Notes: generated by a model from the sequence alone, not told the origin. A stretch of 38,204 nt of DNA from JACRBK01 sp964427955 (GCA_964427955.1 CAYRWY010000013.1:1-38204); one strand, 5' to 3'; shown: positions 30,734 through 37,913, counted from the stretch's first letter. Program-made: numbers and translations.

Positions 30734-31369
30734 CTAACTCCGGCGTCGAGCGGCGTGCCGTAGACGCTGCTCGAATTCGCTCAGGATGATCGCGGTGGCA
30801 CCCCACACCTTATGCCCGGATACGTCGTACCAGGGCACGGTCACTTTTTCCCCGCCGAAGTCCCATTCCTCGACTGTTTTGTGCGCCTCGTCGAACAGCC
30901 AGTCGAGCGGGCATTCCAGCACCTCGGCCACTTCGCGCGTGTCGGGCTTCCACACGGGGCGCGCCGCCACGTACCCGACTACCGGATGGACCTCAAAATC
31001 GCTGGGCGGAATATACAGGCAGGTCAGGAAGCCGAGGATCTGGACCGGGCGATCCAGGCCCAATTCCTCCTGGGTTTCGCGCAGCGCCGTTTGGACGATG
31101 GCCTCCCCCGGCTCCTGCGAGCCGCCGGGCAGGCTGATCTGCCCGCTGTGCACGTCGTGCGGGTTGGCCGTGCGGCGGGTCAAGACCAGCGCCAGCCCGG
31201 CTTCCGCCGGATAGAGCAAGATCAGCACACTGGCCTGGCGAGCCTGGCCGGAACGCTGGTCACTGCGGCGCAGCGGGCGCGGGACAGGGGCCATGAGACG
31301 CTGCGCTGCCGGAGCGTCGAAATCCGCCAGCGTCAGCGCCGCCTGCACCTGATCAAGCTCAGCCGACAT
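30734..31369 (-). CDS. NUDIX hydrolase, probable coenzyme A pyrophosphatase
   Basis: The 211-residue protein has a complete Nudix box (G-x5-E-x7-RE-x2-EE-x-G: GSQEPGE then RETQEELGL). Just before it, LVLTRRTANPHDVHSGQISLPGG matches the CoA-pyrophosphatase (UPF0035, NudL/YeaB) pattern of LLTxRS...GxxxxPGG. The predicted reaction is hydrolysis of CoA to phosphopantetheine and 3',5'-ADP. Start chosen at ATG 31369, which overlaps the last 11 bases of the small Gly-ending gene; the reading begins MSAELDQVQ. A longer frame to 31405 exists but has no ribosome binding site. It is the last gene of the E2-JAB-E1 string. Coupling to that system may be functional, for example AMP- or nucleotide-linked product turnover, or only positional. 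Confidence 0.82.
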   Translation of the reverse strand: MSAELDQVQAALTLADFDAPAAQRLMAPVPRPLRRSDQRSGQARQASVLILLYPAEAGLALVLTRRTANPHDVHSGQISLPGGSQEPGEAIVQTALRETQEELGLDRPVQILGFLTCLYIPPSDFEVHPVVGYVAARPVWKPDTREVAEVLECPLDWLFDEAHKTVEEWDFGGEKVTVPWYDVSGHKVWGATAIILSEFEQRLRHAARRRS

Positions 31370-31655
31370 ACCACGCCCGGCGCTTGCGCAGCGAGATGCC
31401 CGCATCGGTCTCGTCGCGCTGGGTGGTGCGGACCCGTCCGCGCGGATCGATGTGGATCTGACCGGCCTGCTGTAAGCGGGCGAATTCCTCCGGGGTGATG
31501 TCCGGGGCCGGTTCGCCCCCCAGCCGCTCCAGGCGCGGCCCCAGGTCCGGTTCCGATGGCGTATCCGGCGTAGTGGTGGCGGCGGGCTGCTCCAGTTCGT
31601 CAGGTGGTGGAGTCAGCGGTGCATCAGGCGGGAGAGGAGTGTTGCCGTCGGTCAT
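31359..31655 (-). CDS. Small Pro-rich protein ending in Gly, in the ubiquitin-like operon
   Basis: The 98-residue product has a Pro/Thr/Asp-rich, probably disordered first half (1-50, e.g. LPPDAPLTPPPDEL). A short, more ordered second half follows: ITPEEFARLQQAGQIHID (one helix), PRGRVRTTQRDE and a basic C-terminus RKRRAWYVG. Immediately upstream is the E1-like gene: GAGGG overlapping its stop is the ribosome binding site, 11 bases separate the genes, and its own last codons overlap the NUDIX start. A C-terminal Gly is what an E1 would adenylate, but I see no beta-grasp pattern and the usual end is Gly-Gly. It may be an adaptor, substrate or processed modifier, or unrelated. Function unknown. 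Confidence 0.65.
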   Translation of the reverse strand: MTDGNTPLPPDAPLTPPPDELEQPAATTTPDTPSEPDLGPRLERLGGEPAPDITPEEFARLQQAGQIHIDPRGRVRTTQRDETDAGISLRKRRAWYVG

Positions 31656-31666
31656 GGTACTATCCC

Positions 31667-32569
31667 TCAGCTTTCGTTGTCATCATGCTCAAGTGTCACG
31701 TGGCCCAGGTTGGCCAGTTCGTCCAGAGTGACATCGCCGGGGCGACGCTCTTCCGGGCGGTGCAGGTGGCCGCAGACCAGGCATTCCGGGTTGCGCGGAA
31801 CGCTGACCCATTCGGCACTGTAGGGGAGCGTCTGGCGGCCTTCGTAGATTTCCAGGTAGTTATTCGCCATCACGACGGTGTTGGCGGGCATGTTGCGGTG
31901 GATGGCGGTGTCGGCCAGCAGATAGTTCAAGGTCATGTCGGCCTGCGCGGAGGCAATCCGCACGACGTGCAGCCACAACCCCGGCTCGGCGGCCAACGTG
32001 CCATCCGGCCCGATCATGCCGTAGTCCAATTCCTCGCCGTTGGCGCTCGCGTCCGGCAGTCCTTCGCGCAGGTGCTCCGCCCAACAGGCATAACACGGGC
32101 CTTCGTCGGGAAAGATGATGCACACATCCCCGCCTTCGCCGCGCTCGTAGACTCCGGCGTAGATCGCCGTGCGCGAGTGCTCGATGCACGCGTCGTTGAT
32201 GATGTATTTGGGGCGCTCGTTATCGACCCCGGCGACCACGACGTTCATCTCTTTGAGCAGTTCCAGGTGATCCTCGATGCGGCCCACCACCGTTTTGACG
32301 TCGGCTTCCGGGTTGCGCTGCCGGATCAGGTCGGCGACGGCTTCCACCTTCGGACGCCCCACGTCGCGCAGGTCGGCGGAGTGGCGGACGACGTTGTGCG
32401 TCTCCACCGTGTCGCTGTCGATCAGGATGAAATGGCCGACTCCGGCCATCGCCAGGCTGATCGCGACGAAGCTGCCTCCCGATCCCAATCCCACGATGCC
32501 GACCGTCTGGGTTTTCAGGTAAGCCAGGACATCTTTTCCTAACAGCCGTTCAACACGATCCCAGTTCAT
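31667..32569 (-). CDS. ThiF/E1-like adenylating enzyme
   Basis: The 300-residue protein has the E1/ThiF/MoeB core: nucleotide loop GLGSGGS (27-33), LIDSDTVETHNVVRH (Asp51, Asp53, Asn59, Arg62) and GRPKVEAV (Lys74) for ATP/Mg. Zinc ligands are CYAC (159, 162) and CLVC (263, 266). It should activate a C-terminal carboxylate as an acyl-adenylate. In ThiF and MoeB the segment after the first Cys pair contains the conserved Cys before (A)GVxG; here that place reads EELDYGMIGPDG with no Cys, so a covalent thioester step at that residue is not expected. The start ATG overlaps the JAB stop (ATGA), with AAGGAAA upstream. Together with the E2 and JAB neighbours it suggests a ubiquitin-like transfer pathway. 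Confidence 0.9.
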   Translation of the reverse strand: MNWDRVERLLGKDVLAYLKTQTVGIVGLGSGGSFVAISLAMAGVGHFILIDSDTVETHNVVRHSADLRDVGRPKVEAVADLIRQRNPEADVKTVVGRIEDHLELLKEMNVVVAGVDNERPKYIINDACIEHSRTAIYAGVYERGEGGDVCIIFPDEGPCYACWAEHLREGLPDASANGEELDYGMIGPDGTLAAEPGLWLHVVRIASAQADMTLNYLLADTAIHRNMPANTVVMANNYLEIYEGRQTLPYSAEWVSVPRNPECLVCGHLHRPEERRPGDVTLDELANLGHVTLEHDDNES

Positions 32570-33693
32570 GGCGTGGTTTCCTTTTTGAGCGACTTTTCGA
32601 CGTGCCAGACCAGTTCGAGCAGGGTCCGCATCGAGTCCCACGGCCAATCGGGCATCTGGCTGTTGAGAACCGGTGTGGACGCTTCGTAGACCTTCTCGAA
32701 CACGTCCTCATTTTCGGCCACCGTGACCAGCGGGGCAATCCGAATCGCGGGCCGCTGCGCCGGATAATCCGCCGAGGTCACCAGGATGATCACGTTCTGG
32801 CTGCCGGGCTTGTAGACGGAAAAGGCGATCTCGTAGGGCGGCTTGCCGTCGGCATCCCAGCGCACCACGTCCACGATGTACCCGGCCTGGAGCAGCAGGT
32901 TTTGCTCCTGGTCGAACCGCTTGGGACGTTCCAGATCCCAGGACACGGGCGGCAGGGTCGGCAGCCGGTCATCTGGCCAGACGACCGGCGAGATTGCGAC
33001 AAACCGCTGGCGGCGCTTGCTCATATACCAGAAATCAATTCGGATCGTCCAATTCTTATCTGGTGATGCCTGAATGATAGGGTTAGGAGACGTTGGGTAT
33101 CTGCCAGCATGAACAGGTTCAGGAGGCTCTGGAGATGCCGATTCGTCCGAACCAGTGGTTGTTTCAGAGTCTTCACTGCTTGGCGCTGGTGATGGCGGGT
33201 GTAGTGGGTAAAGCGTCACCAGGGGCGCGACAAGGTGCTCTTCCGGCGTCTCCTTATCGTTGATGATGTCTTTGGCGGTCTCCGGATCGCGTTCGGAGGG
33301 ACAAGTCAAGTCACCCGGATGTTTATGCCAATCCCCGACATAGCGCAGAGGAACATCCCATTTGGCGGCCAGGGCGTTGCCATAGGAGGAGCGGCGCAGT
33401 CCGCGGAAGGCATCCCAGTTTTTGGACAGCCAGTCGAAAACGTCACCCTGCCAGTCGTTCCCCTGCTCGAACATGCCCCACTCGCGCACGGCATGTTCGC
33501 CGGGGCTGATCGTGTCCAGGACGTAAATATCGGGTTCCTGCCGCCCGCTCTGGGGGACCACCAGGCCGATCATCGACTCGCCGGTTTCGATCTCGGGGTA
33601 CAACAATGCCCCGTTCAGGATCTTGTCGATGACGCGCTGGGCGAACACCACGCGGGGGAGGTCATTGCTGGTCTCTGGTAATTGGTCGCTCAT
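32566..33693 (-). CDS. JAMM/JAB isopeptidase with C-terminal RWD/E2-like region
   Basis: Residues ~15-160 of this 375-residue protein form a JAB (JAMM) metallopeptidase domain: Glu36 (ETGESMIG), His123 and His125 (DWHKHPGD), Ser133 and Asp136, the exact H-x-H-x10-D pattern. It should cleave a modifier from a target or mature a precursor. A Ser/Pro/acidic linker (~163-205) follows. The last ~165 residues (206-375) contain VIILVTSADYPAQRPAIRI (301-319) and WPWDSMRTLLELVWHVEKSL (350-369). They resemble the strand-YPxxxP core and C-terminal helix of E2/RWD folds, but without a catalytic Cys. The second half is thus probably a non-catalytic E2-like or RWD partner-binding domain. The start overlaps the E2 stop by one base (TAATG), with GGAGAAG upstream. 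Confidence 0.85.
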   Translation of the reverse strand: MSDQLPETSNDLPRVVFAQRVIDKILNGALLYPEIETGESMIGLVVPQSGRQEPDIYVLDTISPGEHAVREWGMFEQGNDWQGDVFDWLSKNWDAFRGLRRSSYGNALAAKWDVPLRYVGDWHKHPGDLTCPSERDPETAKDIINDKETPEEHLVAPLVTLYPLHPPSPAPSSEDSETTTGSDESASPEPPEPVHAGRYPTSPNPIIQASPDKNWTIRIDFWYMSKRRQRFVAISPVVWPDDRLPTLPPVSWDLERPKRFDQEQNLLLQAGYIVDVVRWDADGKPPYEIAFSVYKPGSQNVIILVTSADYPAQRPAIRIAPLVTVAENEDVFEKVYEASTPVLNSQMPDWPWDSMRTLLELVWHVEKSLKKETTP

Positions 33694-34169
33694 TAACGTC
33701 TTCTCCGGTCAACACCCGTTCCCCGCGTTGGCATGTGTTCTTCGACGCCCGGCCAGGTTCCGGTCGCGCGCCAGGTGTAATAGGCGTAGAGCCACTGGAT
33801 CGCCCAGCCCGCCACCGTTACGGCGGTCGAGGTGCTGGGGTTCCAGCCATATGTCACCCCGTCTTTGGGATTGAACAAACAGAGCTGTCCATCCTCGAAC
33901 TGGTGCTTCTCGCTGTAGACGTTCGGCTTGATGACGTAGGCTTCCGCTGGGCGGTTGGGATAGCCTTCCACATAGACGATCTTGACGGTATGCAGGCGCT
34001 GCGGGATGCCGCGCAGGTTGACCTCGATGTCGCCGACCCAGTACAGATCACCCTTCTTCGGCACGACCAGGCGGAAGGTGTCGGCGAAAGACGCGCGCAT
34101 CAACTCCACCTCGACCCGCAGCCGTTCAGAAACCTTCTCTCTGGTGCCCCACCAGGTTGGTTTAGTCAT
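33693..34169 (-). CDS. E2-like ubiquitin-conjugating enzyme homolog (UBC fold)
   Basis: The 158-residue protein has the UBC pattern: N-terminal helix (~8-28), strands with GDLYWVGDIEVNL and TVKIVYVEGYPNRPAEAYV (Tyr70-Pro71 and Pro74 being the YPxxP core), then KHQFEDGQLCLF with His89 and Cys97. A Trp-rich helical end has GWNPSTSTAVTVAGWAIQWL. The placement 'H...dG.lCl...W' fits prokaryotic E2 families, so Cys97 is the candidate thioester residue. The tail is basic (RGTGVDRRRR). Expected role: accept an activated modifier from the adjacent E1-like enzyme and pass it to a target. Start ATG overlaps the preceding membrane gene stop (ATGA), with GGAGG 7 bases upstream, so translation is coupled. 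Confidence 0.85.
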   Translation of the reverse strand: MTKPTWWGTREKVSERLRVEVELMRASFADTFRLVVPKKGDLYWVGDIEVNLRGIPQRLHTVKIVYVEGYPNRPAEAYVIKPNVYSEKHQFEDGQLCLFNPKDGVTYGWNPSTSTAVTVAGWAIQWLYAYYTWRATGTWPGVEEHMPTRGTGVDRRRR

Positions 34170-34984
34170 ACTACATCCTCCAGAATGATCTCCTGAGTAG
34201 ACGTCATGGCGTCCATTTTGAGGGCCTGATCCAACACCTGAGCCAGCAGGTCTTGGTGGCGCACTGGCTCCTGGATGTCATCGGTGAGCGCGTTGGACGG
34301 TTCGAGCATCGGCTCGAGGCGTCCTCCCTCCACGAACATGAAGCGCAGCGACGTGATCACGGTCACCCCGGCACGCACTTGCAGGCTCCACCGTTGGCCG
34401 ACCACCTTCCGGGGTTTGTTGAACATGATCCGTTGGGGTGGGGTGACCATCTGGGGCATGTCTTTCAACGTAAACGCAAAATCCTGCTGAAAGTGCGGCA
34501 CGTCGGCCTCATCGTAAAGGGTGAACTGAAAATGATACGGGCGCTCGGCCCCCGTCCGGGCCACGATGAAGGGGCGGATCGAGCGGGCATTGGCGAGCGG
34601 GATTTTCCGAAAGTGAAGGTGCGGCTTGACCTCGCCGACTCGATACACCAGCATCCCCGCCGCGATCAATTCCAGGCCAGGGTCGATATCGTGTTCCACC
34701 ATACCGAGTTCGCCCGGTACCCCGGTAGACCAGGGGGTGCCCCGGCGCAAGGTAGAAAACAGGTCCATGACGCTGCTCAGGATCATAGCGCCCCAAAAGT
34801 ACAAGGCCAGCAAAGTCAGTCCGGCAAAGAGGGCGATCATCGCATAGGCGACGATACGCCAGGTCTGGCCGGTCACGATCAGCGCGACCACGAATAGTCC
34901 GAACACGCCCAGCAGTCCCAGAGAGAACAGCCGGTTAGATCGCATGAGACGTGCGGATGGCGACAAAGACTTCAATTTTCGCAT
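34166..34984 (-). CDS. Membrane-anchored paralog C of the ubiquitin-like operon
   Basis: The 272-residue protein has a basic N-terminus, two transmembrane helices (~19-38 and ~43-70) and a ~200-residue soluble region. The soluble part shares landmarks with the two proteins before it: AGMLVYRVGE (109-118), SIRPFIV (135-141), FQFTLYDEADVPHF (152-165), GQRWSLQVRAG (196-206) and LRFMFVEG (213-220). It is the most divergent of the three. Both ends of the hairpin are expected in the cytoplasm, placing the domain beside the E2, JAB and E1 enzymes. Start ATG 34984 lies 4 bases after the previous stop with GGAAG upstream; an apparent longer frame to 35281 is antisense-like and out of keeping. Domain unknown to me. 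Confidence 0.75.
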   Translation of the reverse strand: MRKLKSLSPSARLMRSNRLFSLGLLGVFGLFVVALIVTGQTWRIVAYAMIALFAGLTLLALYFWGAMILSSVMDLFSTLRRGTPWSTGVPGELGMVEHDIDPGLELIAAGMLVYRVGEVKPHLHFRKIPLANARSIRPFIVARTGAERPYHFQFTLYDEADVPHFQQDFAFTLKDMPQMVTPPQRIMFNKPRKVVGQRWSLQVRAGVTVITSLRFMFVEGGRLEPMLEPSNALTDDIQEPVRHQDLLAQVLDQALKMDAMTSTQEIILEDVV

Positions 34985-34988
34985 GAAA

Positions 34989-35657
34989 TTATTCTTCCTG
35001 CCCCGCCAGCAGATCATCCAGGCTGACGGGCTGCTGTGAGTGAGCGCGCAGCGCTTGCTGCAACGACGGACTGATCTCGCCATCACTGGCGGCATAACGC
35101 TGGATTTCGCCCCCGCCGACCGCCTGCCACCCGAAGGTGTGGACGGCCAGCAGGGTATTGCCCGCCATGACCCGCAGCTTCCACTGGCCGGAGTCTGGCG
35201 CTCGGTCCTGTAAGGGGAGCCAGGTGCCGGGCAGCAGCGTGTTGGTCCCCTGTTCCAGTTCGTAGTGTGATTCGTCCGCATAGCGGAGGCGGCCCTGGCC
35301 GTCGGTCAGCTCGAAGCGCACCAGGCCGCGGGCGACGTACGGCAGCCACAGCTCGATGAAGGGCCGCAGAAAGGTGGTGTCGGCCATGACTTCTCCATAG
35401 CGGAGCAGTTTGGGTTCATCGTTGCTGCGATACGCCAGCAGCCCGATATCCGTCACGCCGACATACGCTTCGCCGCCCTGGTACCCGGCGCGCTGCATGG
35501 CCGCCTGGGCCGCCTGGGAGACCCCGTGGTCGCGGCTCGTCCGCGGACGCGTCCGGCGGGCGGGGGCGGGCTGGGTCTTTCCTCCGGCTGTCGAAAACAT
35601 GCCGAATAAAACCATGATGACGACGATGATCAAGATAAGAAACATCAAGCTGGCCAT
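34989..35657 (-). CDS. Membrane-anchored paralog B of the ubiquitin-like operon
   Basis: The 222-residue protein has one N-terminal transmembrane helix (3-21), a basic Arg/Pro-rich linker (~26-45) and the shared domain (~64-178). Landmarks in that domain are IGLLAYRSND (71-80), LRPFIEL (97-103), RFELTDGQGRLRY (114-126), GTNTLLPG (137-144), GQWKLRVMAG (157-166) and VHTFGW (172-177). The tail contains SDGEISPSL and ends PVSLDDLLAGQEE, nearly the same tail as paralog A. The positively charged linker right after the helix suggests the domain is cytoplasmic. Start ATG 35657 has GAGGGAAG upstream and lies 16 bases after the paralog A stop. Function unknown; possible scaffold, substrate or effector of the conjugation enzymes. 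Confidence 0.75.
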   Translation of the reverse strand: MASLMFLILIIVVIMVLFGMFSTAGGKTQPAPARRTRPRTSRDHGVSQAAQAAMQRAGYQGGEAYVGVTDIGLLAYRSNDEPKLLRYGEVMADTTFLRPFIELWLPYVARGLVRFELTDGQGRLRYADESHYELEQGTNTLLPGTWLPLQDRAPDSGQWKLRVMAGNTLLAVHTFGWQAVGGGEIQRYAASDGEISPSLQQALRAHSQQPVSLDDLLAGQEE

Positions 35658-35673
35658 GCGCTTCCCTCGCTGG

Positions 35674-36441
35674 CTACTGCTGCTTGCTTTGCTGGCGCAG
35701 CAGTTCTTCCAGGCTGAGTGGCAGGGACTCGTCGTCCTCGTTGACACGCCAGACCCGCTCGCGCATTTCGCCGTCCGCCGACAACTGGCGGCGGCGGGCT
35801 GCCAGCGAGGGCGACAGGTTGAAGTTATGCACTCCCAACACGCCGCCATCGACAATCAGGTGCGCCGCCCACCCGCCTGAGGCTAGCTCCGACGCTTTTT
35901 TGCGAATGGGGAACCGGTAATCGGGCAGGAGGATGTTCTCGCCCTCTTGCAGCCATTTTTCTTCTTCGAAGGCATAACGCAGCTTGCCGTCGCCATCGCG
36001 AATCTCGAACCGGATATGGGTCAACCGCTGGCTCAGCGCGGCAGGAATATTCACGATGGCGAACGGGCGCACGCTGTCGTCGTCCAGCGACACGAACCGT
36101 CCCCGGCGCAGCGACATGCCGTCCGGGCGCTGTTCTTCGACGATCAACCCGACGTCCATCAGCCGCACCAGCGTCTCGAAATTCGGGTAGCTGCGCGCGC
36201 GGGCCGAGGCTTCGCGGGCCACTTCGGTCGGTTCTTTCTCGTGGATGAGCTTGCTGGTCCACAGGCTGGAGATGGCGCCCAGGGACACATTGCGCGTGAT
36301 CATCAAGACCAGCCCCAGGTAGGCCGCCAGCAGCGCGGCGCCGACTTCGGTGGGTACTTCTTCGGCCAGCATCGTGAGACCCAATGCCATGCCGACAATG
36401 AATAACCAGACAAATGTTGCGCGATTGCTGTTTCGGAACAT
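35674..36441 (-). CDS. Membrane-anchored paralog A of the ubiquitin-like operon
   Basis: First gene of the operon, 255 residues. Two transmembrane helices (~10-26 and ~32-50) are followed by a helical linker (~60-90) and the shared domain (~92-208). Its landmarks are VGLIVEEQ (97-104), VRPFAIV (124-130), RFEIRDGDGKLRY (144-156), GENILLPD (167-174), GGWAAHLIVDGG (189-200) and VHNFNL (204-209). The end PLSLEELLRQQ (241-251) parallels the end of paralog B. The pattern of strands with a DGDG turn suggests a beta-sandwich, but I cannot name the family. Start ATG 36441 has only a weak AAAGGTAG upstream. With both ends probably inside, the domain is in the cytoplasm near the conjugation enzymes. Confidence 0.75.
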   Translation of the reverse strand: MFRNSNRATFVWLFIVGMALGLTMLAEEVPTEVGAALLAAYLGLVLMITRNVSLGAISSLWTSKLIHEKEPTEVAREASARARSYPNFETLVRLMDVGLIVEEQRPDGMSLRRGRFVSLDDDSVRPFAIVNIPAALSQRLTHIRFEIRDGDGKLRYAFEEEKWLQEGENILLPDYRFPIRKKASELASGGWAAHLIVDGGVLGVHNFNLSPSLAARRRQLSADGEMRERVWRVNEDDESLPLSLEELLRQQSKQQ

Positions 36442-36466
36442 GGTTTCTACCTTTGAACCCTACCTG

Positions 36467-36475
36467 ATGATACCA
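36467..36475 (-). promoter_or_regulatory. Extended -10 promoter candidate of the ubiquitin-like operon
   Basis: TGGTATCAT reads on the minus strand at 36475-36467, 26 bases ahead of the operon start. There is no -35 match at 16-18 bases. An 11-bp palindrome TCCCCAGGGGA (36486-36496) lies where the -35 would be and could bind a regulator. The rest of the 112-base gap holds nothing more. Confidence 0.4.
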
Positions 36476-36553
36476 CGCAACCTCATCCCCAGGGGACCTA
36501 AATTTGGGGGATTTTCCCTGTATTAAGTACGTGATCGGCAGGTGTGGGTTGCA

Positions 36554-37885
36554 TCATGCCTGGTATTCGCGTACCCGGTTCATATTCTGGTTGACCATGC
36601 GGAAGGCGTGCCGCTCCGCCTCGTACAGAATCCGCTCTTCGTCCAGCGTGAGCAGCTCGTGGTCGCGCATCAGCAGCTTACCATCGACGATGACGTGCGT
36701 CACGTCGGCGGCCTTGGCGGTATGCACCAGGTTCGCGATCAGGTTATGGCGCGGGCGCAGGTGCGGGCGGTTGAAATCCACCAGGATCAGGTCCGCCGGG
36801 CGGCCTGCGGCCAGGATGCCACTCTCGCCAAAGCCCAATGCCTGGGCGCCGTTTTGGGTCGCCATGCGCAGCGCTGTATCGCCGGGCAGCGCCTCGGGAT
36901 TCTCCTGCGAATATTTCTCCATCAGCACTAACTGCCGGATCGACGCCAGCATGTCGATGTCCGCGTTGGAGGCCGGGCCATCCGTCCCGACGGTGATCCG
37001 GGTGATGCCTGCCGCTTGCAGCTCGGTCACCGAGGTGCGGATGGGCATGGCGAGCTTCATGTACGTGATCGGCGCGCGCACGACGTAGACGCCTTTTTCG
37101 GCCAGGATGGCGCGATCCTCAGGGGGCAGCGCCAGGCAGTGCGCGGCAATCGTCGGGTGATCGAAGACGCCGAGCTTCTCCAACTGCGCGACCGGCGTCA
37201 GGCCGTGCCGCTGGCGCGAGTTATCGACCTGTTCCTGCGACTCGGAGACGTGCAGGTGAATCGCCATGTCATACTGCCCGGCCAGGTCGGCGATCCGCGC
37301 CAGGAATTCGGGTGGGCACACGTAGGGCGAATGCGGTCCCAGGCAGGTATGGATGCGCCCTCCGGCGGCGTTCTGCCATTCGCGGCTGAACGCGATCTGA
37401 GCATCCGCGCCCGGCCCGATTTCCTTGTCGTCGCCGATCCCGAAGGTGCCCCAGGTGAGCATGGCTTTCAGGCCGCTCTGTTCGACCACCTCGGCCACGC
37501 GGTGCATGTAGAAGTAGTGATCGTTGTAGGCGACGATCCCGCCCCGGATCATCTCGCAGGCCGCCAGCGCTGCGCCCCAATACACGTCGTCCGGCGTGAG
37601 CGCGCTTTCCGCGACCCAGATCTTTTCGTTCAGCCAGCGCGTGAAGTTCAGGTCTTCGGCCCAGCCGCGCTCGAAGGTCATCGGCGTGTGGCAGTGCGCG
37701 TTGAAGAAGCCCGGTAGCGCGACGTGGCCGGTCGCGTCGATCACCTCGTCGGCCTGGGTGCCGTCCGGCACTGGTCCGATCTGCTTGATGCGCGATCCTT
37801 CGATCAGGATGTCGGCTCCCCGGTGGAGGGTGCCTGCCGCGTCCAGCGTCACCACGTCGGCGTTTTTAATCCATAGCGTCTGCAT
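36554..37885 (-). CDS. mtaD: Amidohydrolase of the MtaD/SsnA type (probable methylthioadenosine/SAH deaminase)
   Basis: The 443-residue protein begins with the small beta domain (NADVVTLDAAG, IEGSRIKQIG) and then has FNAHCHTPMTFERG with zinc ligands His64 and His66. WAEDLNFTRWL follows, the counterpart of the LRGxxDDLxLxxWL motif. Next come LGPHSPYVCP, IHLHVSES with the third His and the catalytic-region Glu, AAHC, and TDGPASN with the metal Asp. This set is that of 5-methylthioadenosine/S-adenosylhomocysteine deaminase and related chlorohydrolase-like enzymes; guanine deaminase-like members (SsnA) are an alternative. Deamination of SAH or MTA would connect with the methionine cycle of metH. 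Start ATG 37885 has AGGAG upstream; promoter at 37914-37922. Confidence 0.82.
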   Translation of the reverse strand: MQTLWIKNADVVTLDAAGTLHRGADILIEGSRIKQIGPVPDGTQADEVIDATGHVALPGFFNAHCHTPMTFERGWAEDLNFTRWLNEKIWVAESALTPDDVYWGAALAACEMIRGGIVAYNDHYFYMHRVAEVVEQSGLKAMLTWGTFGIGDDKEIGPGADAQIAFSREWQNAAGGRIHTCLGPHSPYVCPPEFLARIADLAGQYDMAIHLHVSESQEQVDNSRQRHGLTPVAQLEKLGVFDHPTIAAHCLALPPEDRAILAEKGVYVVRAPITYMKLAMPIRTSVTELQAAGITRITVGTDGPASNADIDMLASIRQLVLMEKYSQENPEALPGDTALRMATQNGAQALGFGESGILAAGRPADLILVDFNRPHLRPRHNLIANLVHTAKAADVTHVIVDGKLLMRDHELLTLDEERILYEAERHAFRMVNQNMNRVREYQA

Positions 37886-37913
37886 TCGCGTTGCTCCTGG
37901 GGCGAGGGTTCAA

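Noticed and set aside
31359..36441. Type II CBASS operon
   Set aside because: No CD-NTase (cGAS-like) or effector gene is present, and E1 and E2 are separate proteins, not the Cap2 fusion.
31359..36441. Standard Bil or Bub system
   Set aside because: E2, JAB and E1 are present, but no beta-grasp modifier gene is recognisable and three unrelated membrane genes lead the operon; a distant variant is still possible.
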